From Agrobacterium salinitolerans (GTDB taxonomy: Bacteria; Pseudomonadota; Alphaproteobacteria; Rhizobiales; Rhizobiaceae): DNA of 64,000 nucleotides. The notes beneath the pieces are model-generated. The model did not search any database and was not told the origin of the DNA. It worked only from the letters and a program-made list of their open reading frames with translations. Shown here in pieces: positions 19,224-27,793 of this stretch. The DNA is taken from the NCBI RefSeq assembly GCF_002008225.1, contig NZ_MRDH01000005.1, positions 1 through 64,000 of the forward strand. The letters run 5' to 3'. The position numbers and the translations under genes are program-made. Every line of letters begins with the position of its first letter. The first letter of the stretch is position 1.

Positions 19224-19246
19224 TGCAAATCCTCCGTCTCGCGAAA

Positions 19247-19272
19247 GAGGAAGGCATAGAGTTGCCTTCCTC
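19247..19272 (-). promoter_or_regulatory. Perfect hairpin after the inositol-type binding-protein gene
   Basis: A ten-base perfect stem, GAGGAAGGCA with TGCCTTCCTC, and a six-base loop fill the gap between the binding-protein stop and the ATPase start. There is no following T-run in transcript direction. Such a structure between a binding-protein gene and its transporter genes usually shields the upstream mRNA or attenuates downstream expression. Confidence 0.55.
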
Positions 19273-19287
19273 GCATGGTCGCGCAGG

Positions 19288-20229
19288 TCAGTTCTTCGCC
19301 TGGTAGTTCTTTAGGTTTGCCGGGGTGACGAGTTCGAACGGAACATAGACCTTCTTTTCGATCTTTTCGCCCTTGGCAATCTTAATAGCAGCGTCAACCG
19401 CGCCTTTTCCTTGGCCGGCAGCGTTCTGGAAGACGGACACGTCGAGGTCGCCAGCCGCCATGGACGCAAGAGCGTCCTGCGTGGCATCGATGCCCGCGAC
19501 AACGACGTCATTCATAGAGCGGCCCGATGATTTCAACGACTGAATCGCGCCAATTGCCATCTCGTCATTGTTGGAGATCACGGCATCGAACTTGACGCCA
19601 GCCGACAACCAGTTGGTCATCAGATCGGCACCCTGTGTTCGAGACCAGTTTGCAGTCTGCTCTTCGACGATCTTGATGAAGCTGCAATCGGGTGTTGCGA
19701 TGACGTCCTTGATGTCCTGTGTGCGCACGCGCGCGGCTTGATTGGACAATTCACCCATCATGACGACGGCATTGGCTTCCTTCTTCCCTGCTTCCTTGAG
19801 AATTCGGCAGACCTCTTGAGTTTGAAGTGTTCCGGACTGTTTTTCATCCGATGCAACGAAAGCCTGCTTCTCGGGCAGGTCATCAACATTGACCGGTTGG
19901 CGATTGACATAAATGAGAGGGATACCGGCTGCTGCGGCTGCCTGTGAAAGCGCCGTGGTCGCATCGGTGTCGACCGGGTTAACGATGATTGCATCTACGC
20001 CCGAGGCCACAAAGTTTTGAACCTGGCTCAGTTGTTTCCCGACATCATTTTGCGCATCTTCGATCTGGAGAGTGACGCCGTCGAGGCCTTTGGCGTAATC
20101 AATCATGCCATTGCGCAAGACTGTCAGGAAGTTGTCGTCGAACAGTGCCATCGAGACGCCAATCGTCTGGGCAGACGCCGATGTAGCCAGCAAGCTGGCA
20201 AATGCGGCCATGATCAAATGTTTTTTCAC
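19288..20229 (-). CDS. Periplasmic sugar-binding protein of an ABC importer, probably inositol
   Basis: A 313-residue pre-protein with a signal peptide ([19 protein letters not shown], cleavage after ASA) and a type I periplasmic-binding fold: [51 protein letters not shown] and [14 protein letters not shown]. It resembles the inositol- and ribose-binding group (IbpA-like). The GTG at 20229 is chosen over an upstream ATG because GGAGGAG lies seven bases before it and the signal peptide then starts correctly. It is first in the 13-kb operon; a LacI-type regulator gene and candidate operators lie just upstream. Confidence 0.9.
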   Translation of the reverse strand: MKKHLIMAAFASLLATSASAQTIGVSMALFDDNFLTVLRNGMIDYAKGLDGVTLQIEDAQNDVGKQLSQVQNFVASGVDAIIVNPVDTDATTALSQAAAAAGIPLIYVNRQPVNVDDLPEKQAFVASDEKQSGTLQTQEVCRILKEAGKKEANAVVMMGELSNQAARVRTQDIKDVIATPDCSFIKIVEEQTANWSRTQGADLMTNWLSAGVKFDAVISNNDEMAIGAIQSLKSSGRSMNDVVVAGIDATQDALASMAAGDLDVSVFQNAAGQGKGAVDAAIKIAKGEKIEKKVYVPFELVTPANLKNYQAKN

Positions 20230-20447
20230 GTGTTTCTCCTCCACGGTTTTCCTACCCACTCAGCGTGACAACGCCGGTGGGCTTGGTCTGTCAGAATATG
20301 CAACAGTTTTCCATGAGCTCTGACGAGGTCAGTTCCCTTGGCACGGCCATCAATGATCTTTACGAACGCGATGGCCTCCTGTCTCCGCCATCGCGCTCTC
20401 ACCCTTTCGCAAAGGAGGGCCGTCGTCAACGATTTGTCGCCGCAGAA

Positions 20448-20497
20448 TCTATCAAGCCTGATAGAAAAAACACACGGCCAATGAGAGATTCTATCAG
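20448..20497. promoter_or_regulatory. Candidate operator region: CTATCA / TGATAG repeats upstream of the inositol importer
   Basis: An 18-base palindrome, TCTATCA-AGCC-TGATAGA (20448-20465), is followed by a second TTCTATCAG at 20489-20497. CTATCA recurs at 21559 and 21600, near the two possible starts of the adjoining LacI-type gene. Repetition at both ends of a regulator gene and before its likely target suggests the binding motif of that regulator. Confidence 0.5.
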
Positions 20498-20501
20498 ATC
20501 T

Positions 20502-21545
20502 TTACAGGCTTTCAGGAACCCACAAATGCGCTGGCAGGAAGCGCTGGCCAGGATTCTCAGCCATCCCGTGCTCCTTGGTGTGGACCATTGTCACGATCAA
20601 ATCTGCGCACAGGTCGCGCAATGGCGTTTGAAAGATGCCCGAAATGCGCCGCTCCAGAAGGGCCTGACGTGATTCAGGGGTTAGTTCATTGACGAGGCAC
20701 GCAATGGATCCGGATCTGTTTTGCTGGATTAGCGCTTCAATAGCGCCCTCCATTCCACCGCCGATGCAGTACAGACCAACTAAGTCAGGATGGTGCGAGA
20801 GCGTGTCCGTCATGAGGCCATAGGTGAGGCGGCGGGTCTCAAGATTGACGAGGGCATCCAGAACTTCAAACTCAGGGGCGTATTCCCGCATATATGCGCG
20901 AAACCCTGTTTCCCGAAGCGAATGTCCATGAAACCGGTGTCCACCCAAAATCAGGAGCACCTTGCCGGGGGTGGGCGAAAGCTTTGAAATCATCCAGGCT
21001 GCAGTACGTCCAACTTTCATATTATTGGTGCCCAGATAGGTTTCACGGACACCTTGCGCGAAGTCGGAAAGTAGGGAAAACGTCGGTATTCCCTTCGATT
21101 TCATCGTGGCAACGGCTTTCGTCACGTCGTGGTGGTCTGGTCCTGCTGCCGCGATTGCCTGGACCTTGCCCGCCATTCCCAAAATCAATTCAGCGAGCTC
21201 GCTGGGTTCCTCTGATTTGGCAAATTCTATCTTGAGGTTGATGTTGCGGTCCTTTACAGCCAACGCAGCTGCCTGGAGTTCGGTGGCAAAGTCCTTGTAA
21301 AAAGTCTGCCGTTCCTTACGCAGAATTATCCCGAAATTATACGTAGGAGTGTCTCCCAGCATTCTCTGGCGGATAATGTTGGTGCCGCGAAACCCGATCT
21401 TCTCGGATGCCTCAAAAACTTTTCTGGCGGTCTCTTCGCGAACAGGTAAACGCCCGTTTAAAACGCGGTCTACGGTCGCAACGCTTACGCCTGCGGTGCC
21501 TGCAAGATCTGATATGGTTGGGCGCTTCACTGGAATGCCTTTCAT
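20502..21545 (-). CDS. LacI-family regulator, probable controller of the inositol importer operon
   Basis: A protein of about 347 residues with an N-terminal LacI HTH (RPTISDLAGTAGVSVATVDR and the hinge VREETARKVFEASEKIG) and a sugar-binding sensor domain (YNFGIILRKERQTFYKDFA, LILGGHRFHGHSLRETG). It is encoded on the same strand, about 270 bases upstream of the binding-protein gene. Two ATG starts are possible, 21587 and 21545; neither has a clear ribosome site. The shorter is given because the HTH then begins at the family's usual position and the CTATCA copy at 21559 stays outside the gene. With the RpiR-type protein at the operon's end, this gives two regulators for inositol use. Confidence 0.82.
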   Translation of the reverse strand: MKGIPVKRPTISDLAGTAGVSVATVDRVLNGRLPVREETARKVFEASEKIGFRGTNIIRQRMLGDTPTYNFGIILRKERQTFYKDFATELQAAALAVKDRNINLKIEFAKSEEPSELAELILGMAGKVQAIAAAGPDHHDVTKAVATMKSKGIPTFSLLSDFAQGVRETYLGTNNMKVGRTAAWMISKLSPTPGKVLLILGGHRFHGHSLRETGFRAYMREYAPEFEVLDALVNLETRRLTYGLMTDTLSHHPDLVGLYCIGGGMEGAIEALIQQNRSGSIACLVNELTPESRQALLERRISGIFQTPLRDLCADLIVTMVHTKEHGMAENPGQRFLPAHLWVPESL

Positions 21546-21702
21546 AAATGGGCGAATGCTATCAAGAACCGCCCGGGATTTTTGCATTAACGTGAAAAAC
21601 TATCAATCAGGTCGCTGTCTGCCGAAACTGGCCTCCGTCAGCGCGTAACCGTTGTGCGGATCAGCAGGCACCGGATATCAACTTTGACAAAACGATTAGC
21701 GG

Positions 21703-22338
21703 TTATGATGTGCGTTCATCAAAGCTCAGCAGCGCTCGCATGACCAGCTTGACGTGAATAGAGAGGTTTATCTCCATTTCCGGCGTTCTGCGGGAATCCG
21801 AGATCAATCTAGACACCGTTGCTCCGAAAAGTAGTGCCATCACAACTCCTGCCAGCTGAGATGCTTTCGAACTGAACATCTTTTTTGCAACGCCGTCCTC
21901 CAATATCGTATTGATCTTCGAGAAAACGGGTTCCGCGAATATCTCATTATAGTGGTCGATCAGTTCGGGAAACCGGGGGGCCTCCGCCAAGAGCAGCCTA
22001 AGCAGTTCCCGCATTTTCCGGTCATTTACAATGGCATCGAATAGGAAGCCCAAAAATGCTTCGATCTCTTCGACGGGATTTTTCCGCGCACCTGAATAAG
22101 TGTCGAGCACCTCTTGGACAGCCCTTGTAAGATTCTCGATCGTCGACCTAAAAAGTTCTTCTTTCGTTTCGAAATAGATGAACACGGTACCCTTCGTGAC
22201 GTTCACGCGGTGAGCGATATCTTCGACGCGTGTAGCGGTGAAGCCATTCTTTGCAAATTCCTCGAATGCGGCATCAACGATCTCCAGTCGGCGCTGAGCT
22301 TTCTGCTCTGCGCGCGTTAATTTCTCGGCTGCGGACAT
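21703..22338 (-). CDS. TetR/AcrR-family regulator divergent from the RND efflux genes
   Basis: A 211-residue repressor. Residues about 15-60 form the TetR HTH (RRLEIVDAAFEEFAKNGFTATRVEDIAHRVNVTKGTVFIYF), and the rest is an all-helical ligand domain. The start at 22338 has GAGGGGG upstream; the longer frame to 22452 adds 38 basic residues atypical of the family. Divergent placement from the efflux operon at 22561, with a candidate operator at 22474-22499, suggests it represses the pump and responds to a pump substrate. Confidence 0.88.
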   Translation of the reverse strand: MSAAEKLTRAEQKAQRRLEIVDAAFEEFAKNGFTATRVEDIAHRVNVTKGTVFIYFETKEELFRSTIENLTRAVQEVLDTYSGARKNPVEEIEAFLGFLFDAIVNDRKMRELLRLLLAEAPRFPELIDHYNEIFAEPVFSKINTILEDGVAKKMFSSKASQLAGVVMALLFGATVSRLISDSRRTPEMEINLSIHVKLVMRALLSFDERTS

Positions 22339-22473
22339 TCTACACCCCCTCTCGACCTTCTTCGGTTTCGCTGCTCGCGTTGAGCGTGACCCTAACCGAA
22401 CCCTCGCCAGTGACGTTCTAGTTCTAAGAGTGCGCCGCCCTGCAATTAGCATAGGAGCAGAATTGCATATTAT

Positions 22474-22499
22474 ATTTACAATCGGAATGTATGTATATA
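22474..22499. promoter_or_regulatory. Candidate TetR operator, copy 1 of a 26-base element
   Basis: The element reads ATTTACAA, a CG-containing centre, then TGTATGTATATA. It matches 27671-27696 at 22 of 26 positions with identical spacing. ATTTACA and TGTATGTAT form an imperfect inverted repeat like known AcrR/TtgR-type sites. It lies about 60 bases before the membrane-fusion gene. Confidence 0.55.
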
Positions 22500-22560
22500 A
22501 ACACGGGAGGGTGGGCTCGTTTCATGTGGCCCGGCAAAATCGTCATCGGAAGGTGAAAAA

Positions 22561-23715
22561 ATGGTCGAGAAAAGTCAGTGGCGGCGCGGGCAAACGGTGG
22601 CCCTTGCGTTGATCCTATCCTGTGTCCTCTATCCCGGAAGAGTGCTCTCGCAGCAACAACCCACCCCGTCGGTCACGGTTGAAACCGCCAAAGCGGCGGA
22701 TTTCACGCTGACTGCGCGTTTGCCCGGACGTATCAAACCTTCGACGATTTCAGAGGTACGGCCGCAGGTCTCAGGCATCATCCGGGAACGATTATTTGAA
22801 GAAGGCGCCCGTGTCGAGGCCGGTCAGGTTCTCTACAAGATCGAGGATGAAACCTATGTCGCGGCGGTGGAATCCGCAAAGGCCAACGTCGCCCAGGCGC
22901 AGGCCAGCTATGATTTCGCCGTCGTCGATGCGCGCCGTGCTGAGGAGACATTTGCCAATAATGTCAGCTCGGCGTCGAACCGCGATAACAAGATTGCAGA
23001 GAGAAACAAGACGCAGGCCGCACTTCAGGTGGCGCGGGCTCAGCTGACGACAGCACAGATCGACCTCGAGAGAACGACGATCCGCGCGCCAATCTCCGGC
23101 ATCATCGGGTTTTCGGAAACGACTGCCGGCGCGCTTGTGGCTGCGCAGCAGACGACGGCTTTGACCACGATCCGTGCGCTCGACACGATCTATGTCGACG
23201 TAACCCAGTCCGTAAACGATCTGTTACGCTGGAATGCCGACAAAAGGGTAGGGGGCAGCCAGTCCCTGTCCGTCGCAACGATGATCCTTCCCAACGGCCA
23301 GACCTACCCGATCAAGGGCGACCTGAAGGCGGCCGAACCGAGGGTCGAGCCGACGACAGGCATGGTCACCCTTCGAATTTCATTTTCCAACCCGGATAAC
23401 AGGCTTCTGCCGGGCCTCTATGTCGAGGTTGAACTGCCGCAGGCCGTCACCAAGGACGCGATCCTCGTTCCGCAAAGCGCCGTGATGCGCAATACAAAAG
23501 GCGAGGCTTCCGTCTGGATCGTGGAAGGCGGCAAGATTGTTCCCCGTCCGGTAACCATCGTCACTGGTGCCGGCAATCGCTGGGTCACCAGCAGCGGCCT
23601 GAAACCGGGGGACCAGATCGTCATGTCCGGTTTCCAGAAGGTGGCACCCGGTGCTTCGGTGGAAATAGAGCAACAGCCGGTGGCCCAGCAGGCTGCCCGG
23701 GTCGGGAGTAACTGA
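22561..23715 (+). CDS. RND efflux membrane-fusion (periplasmic adaptor) protein, AcrA/MexA type
   Basis: A 384-residue adaptor with a signal or anchor segment (TVALALILSCVLYPGRVLS). It has the lipoyl halves (VRPQVSGIIRERLFEEGARVEAGQVLYKIE and TIRAPISGIIGFSETTAG), a coiled-coil hairpin between them rich in Ala/Glu/Arg (residues about 100-165), and a C-terminal beta domain. No lipobox Cys is seen, unlike enteric AcrA. It joins the inner-membrane pump to an outer-membrane channel. GGAAGG precedes the ATG, and only three bases separate it from the pump gene. Confidence 0.93.
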   Translation: MVEKSQWRRGQTVALALILSCVLYPGRVLSQQQPTPSVTVETAKAADFTLTARLPGRIKPSTISEVRPQVSGIIRERLFEEGARVEAGQVLYKIEDETYVAAVESAKANVAQAQASYDFAVVDARRAEETFANNVSSASNRDNKIAERNKTQAALQVARAQLTTAQIDLERTTIRAPISGIIGFSETTAGALVAAQQTTALTTIRALDTIYVDVTQSVNDLLRWNADKRVGGSQSLSVATMILPNGQTYPIKGDLKAAEPRVEPTTGMVTLRISFSNPDNRLLPGLYVEVELPQAVTKDAILVPQSAVMRNTKGEASVWIVEGGKIVPRPVTIVTGAGNRWVTSSGLKPGDQIVMSGFQKVAPGASVEIEQQPVAQQAARVGSN

Positions 23716-23718
23716 TCC

Positions 23719-26700
23719 ATGGCGCGGTTTTTCATAGACAGGCCCATTTTCGCCTGGGTCATCGCGATCATCATCATGGGCCTCGGCGTCCTGTCGATCA
23801 TGAGACTGCCGATCTCGCAATATCCCTCGATCGCCGGTCCATCCGTGGTCATCGGCGCGACCTATCCCGGCGCATCCGCCGAGACGGTCGCGGATACGGT
23901 GGTGCAGATCATCGAGAAGGAAATGACGGGCCTTGACGGGCTGCGTTACATCGACTCATCGACGACCTCTACCGGTCGCGCCACCGTGACACTCACATTC
24001 AATCTCGGCACGGATCCCGACATCGCCCAGGTTCAGGTCCAGAACAAGCTCAGCCAGGCCGAAGCGAGCCTGCCTTCGGAAGTGACGCGTCAGGGTGTGA
24101 CGGTTGAGAAATCGACAACCGGCTTCCTGATGGTGATCGCGCTGATCTCGGACGACGGAACCCGAAGCGCCATCGATCTCGCCGATTATCTGAACTCCTA
24201 TATGGTCGAACCGGTGTCGAGACTGAAGGGTGTCGGCAAGGTCGAAGTGTTCGGGTCGGAATATGCAATGCGGATCTGGCTCGATCCACAGAAGCTGAAA
24301 TATTACGGCCTCTCTCCCACGACCGTCATCAATGCCATCAGCGCCCAGAATGCGCAGATATCGGCCGGTTCCTTCGGCGCGATGCCGGCGCCGGAAGGCC
24401 AGCAGCTCAATGCCACCGTCACAGCCCAGTCGCTCCTGAAGACGCCGCAGGATTTCGAACGCATCGTATTGCGTGCCGATACCGATGGCGGCATGGTGCT
24501 GCTGCGCGATGTCGCGCGGGCCGAGCTTGGAACGGAAAACTACGAAATCTCCAGTTTCTATAACGGCAAACCGTCGTCAGGTATGGCGATCCAGCTGGCA
24601 TCCGGCGCCAATGCACTTGAAACGGCGGAGTTGGTGAAGGCCAAGATGGCCGATCTCGGTGCGTTTCTTCCCGCCGGCGTGAGCTATGTCATTCCCTATG
24701 ATACGACGCCGTTCGTCTCGCTTTCCATCGAGGCGGTCATTCACACGCTCATCGAAGCGATCGTACTGGTCGTGTTCGTGATGCTGATCTTCCTGCATAA
24801 TTTCCGCGCGACGCTGATCCCGACGCTGGCCGTGCCGGTGGTTCTGCTTGGAACCTTCGGCATCATGGCGGCGCTCGGATTTTCGATCAATACGCTCACC
24901 ATGCTCGCGATGGTTCTGGCGATCGGTCTGCTGGTAGATGATGCGATCGTGGTGGTGGAAAATGTTGAGCGTATCATGCGCGACGAGCATCTCGATCCCG
25001 TCGCGGCCACGAAAAAATCGATGGGAGAAATCCAGGGGGCGCTCGTGGGCATCGCCATGGTGGTTTCCGCCGTCTTCGTGCCCATGGCGTTTTTTGGCGG
25101 CGCAACAGGGGAAATGTACAAGCAGTTCTCGGTGACCATCGTCGCGGCCATGGCGCTCTCGGTGCTGGTCGCCCTCATCTTCACGCCGGCGCTTTGCGCG
25201 ACGATGCTGAAGGCCCATGATCACAATGCCAAGCCGGGTCTTGCCAGCCGTTTCAGCAACTGGTTCGAGCGCAATTTCTCATGGCTGACGACACGATACG
25301 GCAATATCGTCAGGGCTTCGGCGAAAAGGCCTGTCAGGATGTTCCTTGTCTACCTGCTTCTGGTGGGTGCCATGGTCTTCCTTTACCAGAAGACGCCAAC
25401 CTCGTTCCTTCCCGATGAAGATCAGGGAACCCTGCTCACCATCATCCAGACACCACCCGGTTCCACCGCGCAAAATACCGAGGCGGTTCTGGGCAAGGTG
25501 GAAAACTACTACATGAATGCCGAAGCCCAGAACGTCGAGTCTGTCTTCTCGGTTCGTGGTTTCTCCTTTGCCGGTCAAGGCCAGAACATGGGCATGATGT
25601 TCGTCAAGCTGAAGGACTGGGAAGAGCGCAAGGGCAAGGAAAACTCCGCCCAGGCCATCGCCGCGCGTGCCTTCGGGCCTCTGATGGGCGGCATCAAGGA
25701 GGCGATCGTGGTTCCGCTGGTACCGCCGGCGGTCACGGAACTCGGCAATTCCAACGGCTTTACCGCCTTCCTTCAGGCGCGTTCCGGCCAGAGCCACGAG
25801 CAGCTTCTGGAAGCGCGCAACATGCTGCTGGGTCTTGCGGCCCAAAGCCCGAAGCTTATGGCCGTCCGGCCGAACGGCGTCGAGGATGCTTCTCAGTTCG
25901 AACTCAACATCGACTGGGGCAAGGCCGGCGCTGTTGGCCTCAGCGCTGCGGATGTCGGGTCGTTCCTGACCACCGTCTGGTCGAGTTCCTATGTGAACGA
26001 CTTCCTTTACGAGGGACGCATGAAACGCGTTTACGTGCAGGGCGAGCCCTTGGCACGCACAGGGCCGGAAGATCTTGCTCTCTGGCGGGTGCCGAATGCG
26101 AATGGCGATTTCGTCGATCTTTCAACCATCACCAGCCAGAACTGGGTCTTCGGCCCTCAGCAGGTCAGCCGTTATGACGCCCTGCCCGCCATGTCGATCG
26201 AAGGGTCGGCGGCTCCGGGTTTCTCCTCCGGTGAGGCGCTAGCGGAGATGGAGGCGCTTGCCGCGAAACTGCCGCCGGGCTTCAGCCTGCAATGGACGGG
26301 AATGTCGCTCGAAGAAAAGGATGCCGGTGCCGGCGCCCTACCTCTCTACGGGTTGGCGTTGGCAACCATGTTCCTTTGCCTTGCGGCTCTTTATGAAAGC
26401 TGGACCATTCCCGTTGCGGTTCTGCTCGCCATGCCGGTCGGTATTCTCGGTGCGCTTCTGGGCGCATGGATCGGCGGGCAGTCGAACGGCGTCTACTTCC
26501 AGGTGGGTCTTCTGACCGTGGTCGGCCTGACGGGCAAGAACGGCATCATGATTGTCGAATTTGCGCGAGAGCGAATGGCGCAACTTGGCGAAAGCGCATT
26601 CGAGGCGGTTTGCGAGGCGGCGAAGCTTCGCTTCCGGCCGATCCTGATGACGTCGCTTGCCTTTGGCCTCGGTGTCATTCCGCTGGTCATATCGACGGGC

Positions 26701-26859
26701 GCCGGCGCCGGCGCGCGCCAGGCTATCGGCTTTGCCACCTTCTTTGGAACGGTGACGGGGACTTTGCTGGCGATTGTTTTCGTGCCGGTCTTCTTCGTGC
26801 TGATATCGGGAATATTTAGCCGCAGAAGCGTGAAGGCGGCGGAGCCGAAAACCGCCTGA
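23719..26859 (+). CDS. RND multidrug efflux transporter, AcrB/MexB (HAE1) type
   Basis: A 1046-residue inner-membrane proton antiporter with the HAE1 layout: an N-terminal helix (MARFFIDRPIFAWVIAIIIM), two large periplasmic loops and twelve transmembrane helices. The proton-relay pair falls at Asp407-Asp408 in GLLVDDAIVVVENVERIM, the same numbers as in E. coli AcrB. The repeat-2 motif GLTGKNGIMIVEFA carries the conserved Lys. It exports hydrophobic drugs, bile-salt-like compounds or plant phenolics. No outer-membrane factor gene follows, so it must share a TolC-type channel encoded elsewhere. A terminator follows directly. Confidence 0.95.
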   Translation: MARFFIDRPIFAWVIAIIIMGLGVLSIMRLPISQYPSIAGPSVVIGATYPGASAETVADTVVQIIEKEMTGLDGLRYIDSSTTSTGRATVTLTFNLGTDPDIAQVQVQNKLSQAEASLPSEVTRQGVTVEKSTTGFLMVIALISDDGTRSAIDLADYLNSYMVEPVSRLKGVGKVEVFGSEYAMRIWLDPQKLKYYGLSPTTVINAISAQNAQISAGSFGAMPAPEGQQLNATVTAQSLLKTPQDFERIVLRADTDGGMVLLRDVARAELGTENYEISSFYNGKPSSGMAIQLASGANALETAELVKAKMADLGAFLPAGVSYVIPYDTTPFVSLSIEAVIHTLIEAIVLVVFVMLIFLHNFRATLIPTLAVPVVLLGTFGIMAALGFSINTLTMLAMVLAIGLLVDDAIVVVENVERIMRDEHLDPVAATKKSMGEIQGALVGIAMVVSAVFVPMAFFGGATGEMYKQFSVTIVAAMALSVLVALIFTPALCATMLKAHDHNAKPGLASRFSNWFERNFSWLTTRYGNIVRASAKRPVRMFLVYLLLVGAMVFLYQKTPTSFLPDEDQGTLLTIIQTPPGSTAQNTEAVLGKVENYYMNAEAQNVESVFSVRGFSFAGQGQNMGMMFVKLKDWEERKGKENSAQAIAARAFGPLMGGIKEAIVVPLVPPAVTELGNSNGFTAFLQARSGQSHEQLLEARNMLLGLAAQSPKLMAVRPNGVEDASQFELNIDWGKAGAVGLSAADVGSFLTTVWSSSYVNDFLYEGRMKRVYVQGEPLARTGPEDLALWRVPNANGDFVDLSTITSQNWVFGPQQVSRYDALPAMSIEGSAAPGFSSGEALAEMEALAAKLPPGFSLQWTGMSLEEKDAGAGALPLYGLALATMFLCLAALYESWTIPVAVLLAMPVGILGALLGAWIGGQSNGVYFQVGLLTVVGLTGKNGIMIVEFARERMAQLGESAFEAVCEAAKLRFRPILMTSLAFGLGVIPLVISTGAGAGARQAIGFATFFGTVTGTLLAIVFVPVFFVLISGIFSRRSVKAAEPKTA

Positions 26860-26872
26860 GGTCGATGCATTG

Positions 26873-26904
26873 CCGTCCCGTCGTGATAAGTTGCGGCGGG
26901 ACGG
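26873..26904 (+). terminator. Terminator of the RND efflux operon
   Basis: An 11-bp stem, CCGTCCCGTCG with CGGCGGGACGG (one G-T pair), and a ten-base loop are followed by the T-rich GGTTTGCTTTTG. It lies 14 bases after the pump stop codon and separates it from the second TetR gene. Confidence 0.7.
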
Positions 26905-26973
26905 GGTTTGCTTTTGCCGGGCTGGTCCATGTAGGAAAGCAACGGCGAAATTCAGACATGGGAGTTTAGAGAC

Positions 26974-27597
26974 GTGAGGAGAACCAAGGAGCAGGCGGCG
27001 GAAACCGGTCGCCAGATTTTGCAGGCGGCAGAGACCCTGTTTCTGGACAAGGGCTATGACAATGTCAGCCTAGAAGAAATCGCTGCTCTTTCCGGTGTGA
27101 CTCGGGGTGCTATCCATTGGCATTTCAAGAACAAGCACGGGCTTCTGCTCGCTCTCCGAAACGAGGCGCAGGAACCGTTTCGGCGATTTGCCGACGAACT
27201 TTCCGAAGGCCGCAGCTCCGCTTCCATCGAAAAACTTGGCGACATCATAGCCGACACCTTCAGGCTGCTGGAGAAGGATCCGCGTCAACGCGGTCTGCTG
27301 CGGGTGATGATGCGGCTCGATATCGTTCTGGCGGAAAAGGATGAGGCCGCACAAAACACGTTTCCCGAGGAAATGCATGAATTATTCGTGCGCATATTCA
27401 GGGCAGTCGAACGAAACCCCGGAATGGTGAAACCGTGGACGCCGGAAAAGGCTGCCTCCATGCTTTATGCGGCCATGGGCGGTCTAATTACGGAATGGGC
27501 GCTGAGCAAGAGCGTCTTTACACTTTCCGAAGACGGGAGCCTTCTGGTCGCGACTTTGCTCGCCGGAGTTCAGCAAAAACACCAAGGCCTCAACTGA
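26974..27597 (+). CDS. TetR-family regulator, AcrR/TtgR-like
   Basis: A 207-residue regulator with HTH residues about 10-55 (TGRQILQAAETLFLDKGYDNVSLEEIAALSGVTRGAIHWHFKNK) and the larger C-terminal drug-binding domain of the AcrR/TtgR/SmeT group (EEMHELFVRIFRAVERNPG). A GTG start is used, with GGGAG eight bases upstream. It is encoded just after the efflux pump, on the same strand but behind a terminator. As AcrR-type proteins usually repress the neighbouring pump, two TetR regulators may control this locus. The second copy of the candidate operator follows the gene. Confidence 0.88.
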   Translation: MRRTKEQAAETGRQILQAAETLFLDKGYDNVSLEEIAALSGVTRGAIHWHFKNKHGLLLALRNEAQEPFRRFADELSEGRSSASIEKLGDIIADTFRLLEKDPRQRGLLRVMMRLDIVLAEKDEAAQNTFPEEMHELFVRIFRAVERNPGMVKPWTPEKAASMLYAAMGGLITEWALSKSVFTLSEDGSLLVATLLAGVQQKHQGLN

Positions 27598-27670
27598 ACC
27601 AATCCTGACAGAATTACAGCAGGCAAATTACGTCCGACATGCGCTGGTGACGGAAAATGACTAGGTTCGA

Positions 27671-27700
27671 ATTTACAAACGTGCTGTATGTATATATAAA
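27671..27700 (+). promoter_or_regulatory. Promoter with copy 2 of the TetR-type element
   Basis: TTTACA (27672-27677) and TATAAA (27695-27700) are spaced 17 bases apart, a good sigma-70-type promoter reading toward the membrane-protein gene. The interval carries the same ATTTACAA...TGTATGTATATA element seen before the efflux operon at 22474. Confidence 0.55.
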
Positions 27701-27793
27701 GATATGGCTACTGTTGCCCCGGATAGCAGGCCTGGTTGGCCGGTATGATCCCGAAAACGCACCGGTTGCCCAATCGAGGAGGCGATTCCGAAA

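Noticed and set aside
24577-25224. Long His/Arg/Asp-rich minus-strand frame opposite the RND pump gene
   Set aside because: It is the antisense shadow of a strongly conserved AcrB-type gene; its biased composition comes from the complement of hydrophobic codons.
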